A DNA stretch of 36,518 nucleotides from a bacterium UBP8_UBA817. GTDB lineage: Bacteria > Margulisbacteria > Marinamargulisbacteria > CAMDBA01. The notes beneath the pieces were generated by a model. That model saw only the letters and a list, made by a program, of their open reading frames with translations, was not told where the DNA came from and made no database searches. This document shows positions 1 to 8,965 of this stretch, in pieces (positions within the stretch are counted from its first letter, which is position 1; the number at the start of each line of letters is the position of its first letter). The DNA lies in assembly GCA_945888995.1 (NCBI GenBank), contig CAMDBA010000013.1:1-36518 (forward strand), written 5' to 3'. A program made the position numbers and the translations under genes.

Positions 1-35
1 AGTTTTCGAAGAAGAAAGCGCGGCAATAGTGAGTT

Positions 36-917
36 TTAATCTTTCGTAGATTTTGGGTTTGCCGCTATAGGGACCGAATGCAATTGCTGGTTTTCGGAGT
101 AAAAAATCGTGGTGTCCACGAGACCCCATAGCAAGCATTTTTGGGGTGAGGTGATCCGGGAAAAAACAGTCTCGGTCATTTTGGTATCAATTGCAGCGAC
201 CCATTCCCTGCCGCCTGCTGCAATATGCGAGGATGAGCAATAAAATGCAGTAATCGGGCCAGGCATGGTGTAATCTTCCAGGCAGTGAGCCAGATTTCGT
301 ATATCATATCGAAAGATGGTTTCGCCAGCTCCGATGGTAAGAAAATTCTGATTTAAGTGAATACCGCTGACTTGTCCGTTGGGTTTGAGCGCGGTATGTG
401 CCGTCATGTTTCGGTTGTCAAAAAGATGTAAAAACCGATCGCCTCCTGCGGCAATTTGAGTGTGATCGGTGGCGATGGCATGATAGGCTCTCTGCATGGT
501 TTCTCGGAAAATGCTAAGAGGGGTACACGCCGGGATATTATAGTGGATTAATGAGCCGTTTATGCAGCCGATAATGGCGTTTTGGTCCTCGGCTATGAGT
601 GATAGTGGAATGGCTGGCGGGGTGTAGTGCACTGATTCTTCACCGGTTTTTTTGTATGCTTTCACGGTTGGTTCATCGGTGAAATCCTCTTTGCCACCGA
701 TTATATAGACGAGTGGATTCGCGTGTAAGCAGGTTGCTCGAAAACCTAGGGAACGGTTGACAGGAGGCGCGGTTATTGGATCACGGTCAAGCGTCCAGAG
801 GTGCAATTGTTGTTGGAAGTCGATGCCGATAATATCCGTTTGGCTGACCCATCCGAGGTGACTGATTCCGTCTAGTTGCCGAGCATAGGCAATTAATTTT
901 TTTTGATATAGGCGCAA
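36..917 (-). CDS. Beta-propeller (WD40-like) protein, function unknown
   Basis: 293 aa, start codon TTG at 917 preceded at a normal distance by an AGGGGG Shine-Dalgarno on the (-) strand. The protein shows a recurring short pattern typical of propeller blades: a small-residue/Gly turn followed by hydrophobic strands and an aromatic-x-aspartate turn, for example GGDRFLHLFDNRN near residue 158, GAGETIFRYDIRN near 198 and GGREWVAAIDTK near 237, with further copies towards the N-terminus (LHLWTLDRD near 38). About six blades would fit the length. There is no signal peptide or membrane segment, so it is probably cytoplasmic. WD40-like folds are protein-interaction scaffolds and no catalytic motif is visible. 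It is divergent from the next gene, with a 124-bp gap in which I see no strong promoter. The fold call is by eye; the function is not known. Confidence 0.6.
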   Translation of the reverse strand: MRLYQKKLIAYARQLDGISHLGWVSQTDIIGIDFQQQLHLWTLDRDPITAPPVNRSLGFRATCLHANPLVYIIGGKEDFTDEPTVKAYKKTGEESVHYTPPAIPLSLIAEDQNAIIGCINGSLIHYNIPACTPLSIFRETMQRAYHAIATDHTQIAAGGDRFLHLFDNRNMTAHTALKPNGQVSGIHLNQNFLTIGAGETIFRYDIRNLAHCLEDYTMPGPITAFYCSSSHIAAGGREWVAAIDTKMTETVFSRITSPQKCLLWGLVDTTIFYSENQQLHSVPIAANPKSTKD

Positions 918-1041
918 TATGTTTCCCCCTAAACTTATCGAAAAAAAATCAAAATGATTTCGATTTGTTGGTTTAATACGCTGATATTTGTGGAATGCTT
1001 TTATATAAATATACTTGATCGGATATCAGAAAGCATTACTC

Positions 1042-3576
1042 ATGCCAAATTCAACTATTTCTCCTTCATCTTCTTCAGGGTCTGGGCCTCTTTATGTTAA
1101 AGGGACGGGGCTCCGGCCTGCACCGCAGCAGAGAGTAGATACACGGGTTGATGACGGTGCTGAAGTGCAAACTCTTTTAACTTCCATGAAGCGTCTTAGC
1201 GGTCATATCGGACGTTTAGCATCCTATCACCTCCTCAAGGGAGATAATAGAATGGATGACGCCAAACTTGCTTTGGATGCGGATTTGACCCGTTTGACGA
1301 CTGTTCTGCTGCGAGATATCGAATGTGGGTTTAACCCTGATTCAGGTGAATTAAATAAAACGGCCTTGCCTGTGATTCAGGAAGCGTTTTCTGCATTGAT
1401 CGATCATGGTTTTTCGAATAAAGTGACCGATATTATTAACGGCTTACCTAAAAAAGCTTTTCAGGTTTATCTTGTACGCCTGTCAAACGACACTCGGCCT
1501 AATGCGATTAAGCTTCAGGACGTGAAATGGCGGAAAGATCAGATTTTTGATCCGTGGCATGTCAAAGATCATCTGGCGATCAAGCATATTCGTTCTTTGG
1601 CACAAGAAGGGACATTACAGTCCCCGGCAGAGCCCATGGTCCGCAAAGGACCGGTTGCGAATGAGGTGTACCAGTGGCAGAATACACCGGCACTTGTCCG
1701 GATGGCAGATGGGTTTTCGCGTCTCAAAACCTGTTTGGAGGGGATAGGTGAACCGCTGGGATTTGATAAACTAGATCGCCTGGCCAAAGCGAGGCCTGTA
1801 ACAGAAGCCTGTCATTTGTCTTTGGCCGGAGTTGAGGATTTTCTGGATTCTAATGTTCCGCAATTGGAATCGTTTATCCAACAAAAAGTCATGACGCTGG
1901 ACGAATATGAGGCTATTCAACGTCTAAAAGTGCTTCACGATCAGTTTATTCAGATTCCCAATATCAAAAAAGACATTGAAGGTTCTACACTAAAGCTCTT
2001 CACACAGAAGGTCGAACAAGTCATGCTGGCTTCTACAGACGGTTCGATCAGTATTTTGCCAAAAGAGGAATGTGCGGTTCAATTGGTGTACGCCAAAGTG
2101 AACCCTTCTATGGGTGAGCGGTTCCTAAAAGGGCGAGGCGACTACCTGGCGCAATTCGAGGATCGTCTTAAACGGGTTGTGGCGGCCTGGTATCAGCAGC
2201 CGGTTTCCGATTATATTGATTTTTTGGAAACGACAGGTAAAAGTCTGGAGACGGCCTATTCTAAAAGGATTGTTTCCACCGATGTCCTGCAGATTGCCAA
2301 GGCGGCCATTCAGGATATTATGGATGCAATCGAGGCCGTGGGAGAAGAAATTTATCTCAAAAAAGGCGACAATCCGATTATTGAGCATACGGTTCTGGCG
2401 ATGGCCCAGTGGTTTGGGCTGGAGCATATTGTATCACCTTCTGTCTGGTCTAAAGCGACGCTGTCACTTCCTCAGACCGGGGCCAAGGAGGAAAAGATGC
2501 TACATGTCTCACAGGCGGCATCAGGGCGTCTGATTCATGATCTGGTTGTCGATATGAATGATTCCGATGCACTTAAACAGGTCCTGTTGCAAAATCCTCG
2601 GCCTAAAGTCGAGGATTTTGTATTTTCCCAATTGTTAATAGGGTCTTGGGATGGTCACTCGAAGCAGTTTACCGAGTTTCTGGAGGGATTTGACAATGAA
2701 CGGGCTATCCCTGGATCTCGGGATTTTATTTCCCGGACAGATCATTTAGGGATCATTCATTATATGACACCAATTCGAACAGTGGCATTGAGTCTGATGG
2801 AATCATGTGGCAGCCGTCGTCCCCTGGGCCTGCCTGCCGGGGTGGTGGATAAAGTCAAGGGCGAGGCGGGGAATCCTGTGCTTCTTGAACAATTTCTTTG
2901 GCGGATGATTCACTCGGAACGGGTGCTTGTGGCTGACGGTTTTAAAGTTGAGGATCTAGCCGCGGAGAGTGATGTTGAGCCCAGCGTGGCTAGATTTGCT
3001 GAGCAATGGGTGGCAAAAGCAACGGAGACCTATCACTTAAATAGCGTAGAATCCCAATGGCTAACTCGTTTTGCGATCCGGGAATGTCGGTCTAATGCTA
3101 ATTACGCTAAAAATAAGGCGTTATTTGAGAAGGAACTAACGGGGCATATGACGTATTTTTTTGGTTTGACTCGTATACAGGTTGATTTTTTGCTTGAAAA
3201 TGTCGCGAAATTGAAATCACTTGTAGTCCAGTCGAAGAAAGTTCCGGATCTTCAGACAGTGTTCCGGGAATTATATCCGTTTTCTGCCGAAGTCTGGCGT
3301 TTTTTGGTGAAGGAGGCCGGGAAAACTCCTCTCGGAGCGCTGCAGCATATGGGTATTAACGATATCACGGAATTACTTGCCACAGCGCATCGCGAAAATA
3401 AAATTACAACGCAACGCTACACGCAGCTTCGCCAGGAGTGGGTCTCCCATATTCAAAATGCGGGATATGTGCAGGATGTAACGGATATTATGTACGGTTC
3501 ATCGAATCCCAGAACCTTTAGTAGTCCTGTTACGCCGCCTGGGGAAAGAGTGATTAATCATGCTGATTCGACATAG
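1042..3576 (+). CDS. Large unknown, mostly helical protein (844 aa)
   Basis: I do not recognise this protein. It is 844 aa from the ATG at 1042; an in-frame TTG at 1015 would add nine residues, and neither start has a convincing ribosome-binding site. The first ~20 residues are a Ser/Gly/Pro-rich low-complexity stretch. The body reads as amphipathic helices without transmembrane segments, signal peptide or recognisable catalytic motif. The last ~25 residues are again Ser/Pro-rich. The disordered-head, helical-body, disordered-tail layout is shared in general style with the 1423-aa protein at 10283. Its stop lies inside the 3' end of murG on the opposite strand (19-bp convergent overlap). The long open frame with gene-like codon use argues it is real; it could be a structural, cytoskeletal or secreted effector-like protein. 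Confidence 0.8.
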   Translation: MPNSTISPSSSSGSGPLYVKGTGLRPAPQQRVDTRVDDGAEVQTLLTSMKRLSGHIGRLASYHLLKGDNRMDDAKLALDADLTRLTTVLLRDIECGFNPDSGELNKTALPVIQEAFSALIDHGFSNKVTDIINGLPKKAFQVYLVRLSNDTRPNAIKLQDVKWRKDQIFDPWHVKDHLAIKHIRSLAQEGTLQSPAEPMVRKGPVANEVYQWQNTPALVRMADGFSRLKTCLEGIGEPLGFDKLDRLAKARPVTEACHLSLAGVEDFLDSNVPQLESFIQQKVMTLDEYEAIQRLKVLHDQFIQIPNIKKDIEGSTLKLFTQKVEQVMLASTDGSISILPKEECAVQLVYAKVNPSMGERFLKGRGDYLAQFEDRLKRVVAAWYQQPVSDYIDFLETTGKSLETAYSKRIVSTDVLQIAKAAIQDIMDAIEAVGEEIYLKKGDNPIIEHTVLAMAQWFGLEHIVSPSVWSKATLSLPQTGAKEEKMLHVSQAASGRLIHDLVVDMNDSDALKQVLLQNPRPKVEDFVFSQLLIGSWDGHSKQFTEFLEGFDNERAIPGSRDFISRTDHLGIIHYMTPIRTVALSLMESCGSRRPLGLPAGVVDKVKGEAGNPVLLEQFLWRMIHSERVLVADGFKVEDLAAESDVEPSVARFAEQWVAKATETYHLNSVESQWLTRFAIRECRSNANYAKNKALFEKELTGHMTYFFGLTRIQVDFLLENVAKLKSLVVQSKKVPDLQTVFRELYPFSAEVWRFLVKEAGKTPLGALQHMGINDITELLATAHRENKITTQRYTQLRQEWVSHIQNAGYVQDVTDIMYGSSNPRTFSSPVTPPGERVINHADST

Positions 3577-4595
3577 GCCTGGAGTTCCCGAGTAATCGTT
3601 TGCCTTGCATCCGGGCTCTCTCCGAAGACCGGCGGATCGGCAATCATGGTCTGAACGTGGGTCATTAACACCGGGAATGTTAGTTCGGATTCCGGCAATA
3701 GAATCGCGGTGCCTTCTTCTTCTGCGGCTTTGGCATTCCAATATTGATGATTGTCTTTGGCATAAGGGTAAGGGATCAGGATGGCCGGTTTTTTGAAATG
3801 GTTGAGTTCGGCTAAAGTCGTGGCACCCGCGCGGCTGATCACGAGTGTGGCGAGGCTGTAGAGATAATCCATTTTTTCGAAATACGGCAGCAGGCAGACT
3901 TTGACCTGGCCGGTGGTATCTTTGATGAGTTTATATTCTTTGCCGGGATACTGTTTTTCGAAGTGGGATTTTCCCAGAATATGAATGAGCGCGTAAGGCT
4001 GGTTGATGAAATAGTCGGTTTGCTCACCGATGAGCTCATTGAGACGCCCTGCACCTTGGCTACCGCCGATGACGAGTAAGATCGGGGCTTTGGGCCAGGT
4101 TTCGGTAACCAGCTGGTAATAGGCGGGGGTCGTCGGAAATGCTTTTCGGATGGGGTTTCCTGTGACGGTGGTTTTGTCCGCCGGGAAATAGGGAAGGCTT
4201 TGGGGGAATGTGACGCCTATTTTTTTGGCGAACCGGGCCAAAAAGCGATTTGCACGGCCGGGGAGGGTGTTTTGTTCCAATAAAAATATCGGAATGCCCA
4301 GGACTTTAGCCGCTAATACCACGGGTACGGTGGTCGCGCCGCCGGAGCTGACGACTATCCGGGTGTCTTGAGTTTTGAGGATATAAATAGATTGAAAAAA
4401 GGCTGTTAGAAACAAGATCGGATTTTTTTTGTACGTCACAATCGGCAATATCCGGTATCCGTATGCCGGGAGAATATCGCTGTCTTTACGGTCTCTGGAG
4501 CCGATAAAGTAGCAGTGTTTGTGATCGAGTTCCTGGGCGAGGGCTAATACGGGATAGACATGTCCGCCCGTTCCGCCGCATGTAAACGCGATCAT
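3558..4595 (-). CDS. murG: UDP-GlcNAc : undecaprenyl-PP-MurNAc-pentapeptide GlcNAc transferase MurG
   Basis: Transfers GlcNAc from UDP-GlcNAc to lipid I to form lipid II on the cytoplasmic face of the membrane. 345 aa, close to the usual ~355. Visible family motifs are the N-terminal glycine loop GGTGGHVYP at residues 7-15, the second glycine loop GGSQGAGRLNE near 178, the ISRAGATTLAEL segment near 252 that forms part of the UDP-GlcNAc site, and LIPYPYAKDNHQ near 273. It is the last gene of the murE-murF-mraY-murD-ftsW-murG operon; its ATG overlaps the ftsW stop by 4 bp, indicating translational coupling. Its 3' end overlaps the convergent gene at 1042-3576 by 19 bp, so no separate terminator fits between them. 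murC, murB, ddl and ftsQ/A/Z, which commonly follow, are absent here. Confidence 0.97.
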   Translation of the reverse strand: MIAFTCGGTGGHVYPVLALAQELDHKHCYFIGSRDRKDSDILPAYGYRILPIVTYKKNPILFLTAFFQSIYILKTQDTRIVVSSGGATTVPVVLAAKVLGIPIFLLEQNTLPGRANRFLARFAKKIGVTFPQSLPYFPADKTTVTGNPIRKAFPTTPAYYQLVTETWPKAPILLVIGGSQGAGRLNELIGEQTDYFINQPYALIHILGKSHFEKQYPGKEYKLIKDTTGQVKVCLLPYFEKMDYLYSLATLVISRAGATTLAELNHFKKPAILIPYPYAKDNHQYWNAKAAEEEGTAILLPESELTFPVLMTHVQTMIADPPVFGESPDARQTITRELQAYVESA

Positions 4596-5704
4596 TCTTT
4601 ACTGCTCAATCTGGACACATTCATCACGACGCCAACAAAAAATAACGACATAATCAACGAGGTTCCCCCGTAACTGATAAAGGTGAGCGGAATGCCTTTT
4701 GTGGGGAAAATGCCGACCACAACGCCGATATTGAAAAATGCCTGATAGACCATGTACAACGTCAATCCGATGGCCAGATAAAAGCCGTATAATTCCTTGG
4801 CTTTTCGACCGATTGTGAGGCCTCGGTGAAAGAGTGCTGCAAATAATAGAATCACGGTAGTGGCTAAAATAAATCCGCCTTCTTCACAAATGATAGAAAA
4901 GATAAAATCTGAATAATGAAGCGGTAGATAAAAATACTTGAGTTTGCTCTGGCCGATACCCAGTCCGAAAATGCCTCCGGAACCGACGGCGATAAATGAT
5001 TGGATGATATGGTAGCTTTTGCCTAGGGGATCGGACCACGGGTCTAAAAATGATTTGATTCGGTCCATTTGATAGGGGTGAAGTAAAATGTTGCCGACGA
5101 CTAAGGCAATGCCGCTGCCGATAATGGCGAGCATTTGATAGAGTTTGACTCGGCTTAACAGCAATAAGGTGAAGGTTACGCCGAGGGTGAGAATAATATT
5201 GCCTAGGTCGGGTTGCTTGGCTAAAAAGATAATCGGGATCATTAGAACGGCGACAATGGGGACCACGCCTTTCATAAAATCACTCAGAATCGACTGTTTG
5301 TTTTCCAGTGACGTCGCCAGGAATACCACGACAAAGAATTTGAGCACTTCAACCGGTTGCAACTGAATAATACCGAAATCCAACCATCTATACGCGCCGC
5401 CGGCTTTAAATCCGATGCCGGGTAGGAAGGTTAAAATAATTAAACCCGTTGAGACAATGAGTCCGGAAAGGGCATATTTTCGGTACCAGGTATAAGGAAT
5501 ACTCGCACCGATAACAAAGGCGACAATACCGATTGCCAGATAGATTAAGTGGCGTTTGATGTAATAAAAGCTGTCGTCGAAAACGGCGAATCCTGCCACG
5601 GAACTGGTCGAAAATATCATAATGATACCGATGGTTACAAGGGTTGTGACAATTCCGAAAAGCGGCCAGTCGAATTTTAAAGGGCGTTTGAGTAATTTGC
5701 TCAT
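4592..5704 (-). CDS. ftsW: FtsW/RodA/SpoVE-family peptidoglycan glycosyltransferase
   Basis: Integral-membrane SEDS protein that polymerises lipid II into glycan strands, usually with a cognate class B penicillin-binding protein. 370 aa with about ten hydrophobic segments, as expected for the family. Typical signatures are visible: GGAYRWL near residue 102 and LQPVEVLKFF near 115, KQPDLGN near 164, and the C-terminal FPTKGIPLTFISYGG block near 332-346. The position between murD and murG favours FtsW over RodA. The gene overlaps murD upstream and murG downstream by 4 bp each. No PBP gene is in the window, so its transpeptidase partner must be encoded elsewhere. Confidence 0.94.
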   Translation of the reverse strand: MSKLLKRPLKFDWPLFGIVTTLVTIGIIMIFSTSSVAGFAVFDDSFYYIKRHLIYLAIGIVAFVIGASIPYTWYRKYALSGLIVSTGLIILTFLPGIGFKAGGAYRWLDFGIIQLQPVEVLKFFVVVFLATSLENKQSILSDFMKGVVPIVAVLMIPIIFLAKQPDLGNIILTLGVTFTLLLLSRVKLYQMLAIIGSGIALVVGNILLHPYQMDRIKSFLDPWSDPLGKSYHIIQSFIAVGSGGIFGLGIGQSKLKYFYLPLHYSDFIFSIICEEGGFILATTVILLFAALFHRGLTIGRKAKELYGFYLAIGLTLYMVYQAFFNIGVVVGIFPTKGIPLTFISYGGTSLIMSLFFVGVVMNVSRLSSKE

Positions 5705-6882
5705 GATAATAAATTCACCTGTTCTTTGAAGACTTGGCCTCGGTGATTATAATCTTTGAATTGGTCAAAGCTGGCACATGAGGGAGAGAAGAGAATGATG
5801 TCGTTTTCTTTGGAGTGTTTAAACGCTGTGCGGATGGCTGCGTCGATGTCTTGAACCTGAAAAAGAGGGAATGATGCGTTTTGTTTTTTGGATCCGGCGA
5901 CGAATCGCTCGGAAATATCCCCGAAAATCGTGATGGTTTTGACTTTTTTGTGTAGATATCCAATAAAGACATCCAGCGGTAATTGCTTGTCTTGACCACA
6001 TAAAATCAGGTGGATCGGATCGGGAAACGCATCGACGGCGACCAGGGTGGAGTCTGGGTTTGTGGCTTTGGAATCATTGTAAAAGGGTCGGTTGTGGTAG
6101 TTTCGGACAAATTCCAGCCGGTGTTCAACAGGGGTGAATGTCGCTAAGCGTGAGAGTATGAGGTCCATATCCAGACCGGCGGCTTTTGCTGCATAGAGTC
6201 CGGCCAGCATATTGAGCTGGTTGTGGTTGCCGACTAATTTGGAATTGGTCAGGAGAGAAAGTTCGGGGCTTTTGAGAGAGTACGGCTGAAGCATGGCTTG
6301 TGCGCGGCTGACACAGTCGGAGACGTAGGTATCTTCGTTAAAATAGATCAGTGTGTCCGATGGGCGTTGCTGTCCAAAAATCTTCGCTTTCTGGCAAGCG
6401 TAGTTCTCCATGGTTTTGTGGCGGAGTAAGTGATCGGGTGTGATATTGGTCAGCACCGCAATCTCGGGTCGGAATGTCGTGCAAAATTCCAATTGATAAC
6501 TGCTTAGTTCTACGACGAGCCATTCCGGCCGCGACGGAGAATCCACATAGTCAATCAGCGGGGTTCCGATATTACCTGCTGCAGGCATACCCAAGAGATG
6601 GCTGATCAGGGAGGTCACCGTGGTTTTGCCGTTGGTGCCGGTCACGGCGATGAGTTTAGGCCGATACGGGCTGCCTGGCCGGTGAAATAATCGGTAGGCG
6701 AATTCGATTTCTGAAATGATTTCGACCGAGGTTTTAGGCATTTTTTCTGCGGGAATGCCGGGGCTTGTCACGATCAGATCCGCGTATTGTACTTCGGTAA
6801 GGCTGTAACCACGTAAGCGTTCGAGTGCTTTTTTAATCGACTGGCCGGTTAGGCCGTCTCCGAGAATGGCGACTTTTGTCAT
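5701..6882 (-). CDS. murD: UDP-MurNAc-L-Ala:D-Glu ligase MurD (compact)
   Basis: ATP-dependent cytoplasmic ligase adding D-glutamate to UDP-MurNAc-L-alanine. I start it at the ATG at 6882 (MTKVAILGDG, 393 aa), because this begins the N-terminal nucleotide-binding fold directly; a longer frame to 6921 adds 13 residues that do not look like MurD. A weak AGGT site lies ~8 nt upstream. The P-loop GTNGKTT is near residue 82, followed by the NITPDHL segment, HRLEF near 250 and the YNDSKATNPDST block near 263. The family normally has about 110 residues before the P-loop and ~440 in total, so the N-terminal domain is shortened by roughly 25-30 residues. The stop overlaps the ftsW start by 4 bp; mraY lies 60 bp upstream. 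Confidence 0.95.
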   Translation of the reverse strand: MTKVAILGDGLTGQSIKKALERLRGYSLTEVQYADLIVTSPGIPAEKMPKTSVEIISEIEFAYRLFHRPGSPYRPKLIAVTGTNGKTTVTSLISHLLGMPAAGNIGTPLIDYVDSPSRPEWLVVELSSYQLEFCTTFRPEIAVLTNITPDHLLRHKTMENYACQKAKIFGQQRPSDTLIYFNEDTYVSDCVSRAQAMLQPYSLKSPELSLLTNSKLVGNHNQLNMLAGLYAAKAAGLDMDLILSRLATFTPVEHRLEFVRNYHNRPFYNDSKATNPDSTLVAVDAFPDPIHLILCGQDKQLPLDVFIGYLHKKVKTITIFGDISERFVAGSKKQNASFPLFQVQDIDAAIRTAFKHSKENDIILFSPSCASFDQFKDYNHRGQVFKEQVNLLS

Positions 6883-6942
6883 CGTATTACCTAATAAAAA
6901 CTGGATTTGGGAGCCCTGCAAAACCGATGTTTTCGGTGGGTA

Positions 6943-7842
6943 TCATAAGGCGATAATGAAGATGCCTAAAAAGACCGCGCCCAGGAGCCAGAATATCATA
7001 ACCGTTTGAATTTCTGAAAGTCCCATCAGCTCAAAATGATGGTGCAGAGGCGACATCAAAAAGATCCGTTTTTGAGTCCGTTTAAAGTAGGCTACCTGGA
7101 TTATGACGGATAACGTTTCGATAATATAAACGCCCCCCAAAGGCAGCAATGGCCAGGGTGTTCCCATCAGAACGCAAAGCCCGGCAAAAACCGCACCTAA
7201 TGCCAGCGATCCCGTATCGCCCATAAAGAATTTGGCCGGATGAATATTGAAGATCAGAAACGAGATTAAGCTGACGATCATAATTGCCGAAAAGTGAATA
7301 AATAACGGCTGGGCTTCGACTAATCCGTAGACTAGAAATCCGATGCTGGTCAGCAGGCTGAGCCCGCCGAGAAGTCCATCCAGACCGTCTGTGAGATTGG
7401 TCGCGTTTGATGAGCCTACCATCACGAAGGCAAACACACCGATCATGCCGAGTGAAATCGGTGTGATGGTGAATGAGGCGGCCAGGAGTAACAGTAATGC
7501 GCAGATGAGCTGGAGTCCGAATTTCTGCCGTGCGGACAGTCCTCTGTTCTTGCCTTTAAGAGCGGAGGTTAAATCGTCTATAAATCCGATGAGCGAAAAC
7601 GTGACTAACACGGCTAAAAGCCAAATGACCGGCACCGATAACGGGAGTAGAAACAGGCTTCCGATCAGAATGGTCAAAATAATACCGATTCCACCGAAAG
7701 ACGGAGTTTTGAATTTGGTTTGATGGGTCTGCGGACTCAACTCGTAGATGACTTGATAGACTTTGCTGCGCTTGAGGAATTGCCACAGCACGAGATTGAA
7801 CAGCAGGCTCCCGAACAAAAGTAAGGAGAGTTTAACCAGCAT
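6943..7842 (-). CDS. mraY: Phospho-MurNAc-pentapeptide transferase MraY
   Basis: Membrane enzyme that transfers phospho-MurNAc-pentapeptide from UDP to undecaprenyl phosphate, giving lipid I. 299 aa, short compared with the usual 320-360, mainly because the N-terminal region is trimmed. About ten hydrophobic segments are present. Diagnostic motifs are all there: the NLTDGLDGL aspartates near residue 148, FMGDTGSLALG near 206 and the HHHFELMG motif near 266. The start lies 11 bp inside the end of murF, so translation is probably coupled. The 60-bp gap before murD is the only real gap in the operon. Confidence 0.96.
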   Translation of the reverse strand: MLVKLSLLLFGSLLFNLVLWQFLKRSKVYQVIYELSPQTHQTKFKTPSFGGIGIILTILIGSLFLLPLSVPVIWLLAVLVTFSLIGFIDDLTSALKGKNRGLSARQKFGLQLICALLLLLAASFTITPISLGMIGVFAFVMVGSSNATNLTDGLDGLLGGLSLLTSIGFLVYGLVEAQPLFIHFSAIMIVSLISFLIFNIHPAKFFMGDTGSLALGAVFAGLCVLMGTPWPLLPLGGVYIIETLSVIIQVAYFKRTQKRIFLMSPLHHHFELMGLSEIQTVMIFWLLGAVFLGIFIIAL

Positions 7843-8965
7843 AACGGTCCTGTAGAGAGGTGACGCAGTCTTCCATTTTCATGCCGCGAGAGCCTTTCAC
7901 CAGGACGATGTCGTTGGATTTGAGCTCCATGGCCAGGTGGGTGTTCAGCTCTTTTTTGGTTTCGAACCAATAAACGGGAATGTCGTTCGATCGGATCTGT
8001 CGGCAATGGTTTCCTGTTGCGTAAATAATCGAGACATCAGCATCCAGGGCATGCTCGACGATTTTCTGGTGTTCGGCGTCGGCGATGTCCCCTAATTCCA
8101 GCATGTCGCCCATCACCAGGATTTTGCGGCCGGAGAAGCGTTTGAGGTATTGTAGCGAATAAATAAATCCGTCGGGGTTGGCATTATAAGTGTCGTCAAT
8201 GAGGGTGAGCGCCCCTAGTTTATGCAGGATCAGCCGGTGTTTGGATGGGGCATAGCGGGATAATCCTTCAACGATTTTTTCATCCGTCAGGCCGAAATGA
8301 CGGCCGACTAGGTAGCAGAGATTCAGATTCTGGTCCGGCTTGTTTTCTCCGCCGAAGGGGTAAAGTTTGTACCCGGCTTTTGCCGCTTTTTTTGAAACAA
8401 GATCAAAATAGGGGGCGGTGTGGTTAATAAAGGCGTTTCTCGGCTGGCGTTCCCAGCTGAGTGCAGGCTGGAAGATCTCGGCTTTTGCAAGTGCAATGTT
8501 CCGTTGGGTTTGGAGCCGCTCAATATGGGTGAGTCCGATACTGGTAATGACCGTATGCGTAGGACGCAGCATTTTAGCAAGACCGGCGATCTGGCCGCGA
8601 CCCCGCATGCCTAATTCGACGATCAGGACATCGGTATTGGCATCGGCCGATAAAATGGTGAGAGGTACGCCGATTTCATTGTTGTTATTTTCCGGTGTTT
8701 TGACGACGTTGTATCGGGTGCCAAGGACGGCGGCGAGCATGTCTTTTACAGTGGTTTTTCCGGCTGAGCCGGTGATGCCGATGACCGGGCAAGTGAGTTT
8801 TTTACGATAGGATTTGGCATAACTTACCAGGTCGACGTCTAGGATTTTGCTGGCGCCTTTTCGGAGGGCCTCGTCGATGTAGGCATGGCCGTCGAAATTA
8901 GGGCCTTTGATTGGGATAAACACATCCCCCGGTTCAAGCGTCCGGGTGTCGGTGGAGATTTTCAT
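7832..8965 (-). CDS. murF: UDP-MurNAc-tripeptide:D-Ala-D-Ala ligase MurF (compact)
   Basis: Adds the D-Ala-D-Ala dipeptide to complete the cytoplasmic UDP-MurNAc-pentapeptide. 377 aa against about 450 in well-studied homologues. The N-terminal UDP-binding domain is abridged: it opens straight at the SxDTR-like segment (STDTRTLEPGDVF, residues 4-16). The P-loop GITGSAGKTTVKDML is near residue 63, followed by KTPENNNNEIGVPLT near 89, characteristic of MurF, then DDTYNANPDG near 257, GDMLELG near 286 and the C-terminal VKGSRGMKME near 356. The ATG at 8965 overlaps the murE stop by 4 bp. The order murE-murF-mraY-murD is the canonical dcw order. Confidence 0.96.
   Translation of the reverse strand: MKISTDTRTLEPGDVFIPIKGPNFDGHAYIDEALRKGASKILDVDLVSYAKSYRKKLTCPVIGITGSAGKTTVKDMLAAVLGTRYNVVKTPENNNNEIGVPLTILSADANTDVLIVELGMRGRGQIAGLAKMLRPTHTVITSIGLTHIERLQTQRNIALAKAEIFQPALSWERQPRNAFINHTAPYFDLVSKKAAKAGYKLYPFGGENKPDQNLNLCYLVGRHFGLTDEKIVEGLSRYAPSKHRLILHKLGALTLIDDTYNANPDGFIYSLQYLKRFSGRKILVMGDMLELGDIADAEHQKIVEHALDADVSIIYATGNHCRQIRSNDIPVYWFETKKELNTHLAMELKSNDIVLVKGSRGMKMEDCVTSLQDRYAG

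Noticed and set aside
6883-6921. Longer N-terminus for MurD
   Set aside because: The 13 extra residues precede the fold's natural start at MTKVAILGDG and do not resemble MurD.
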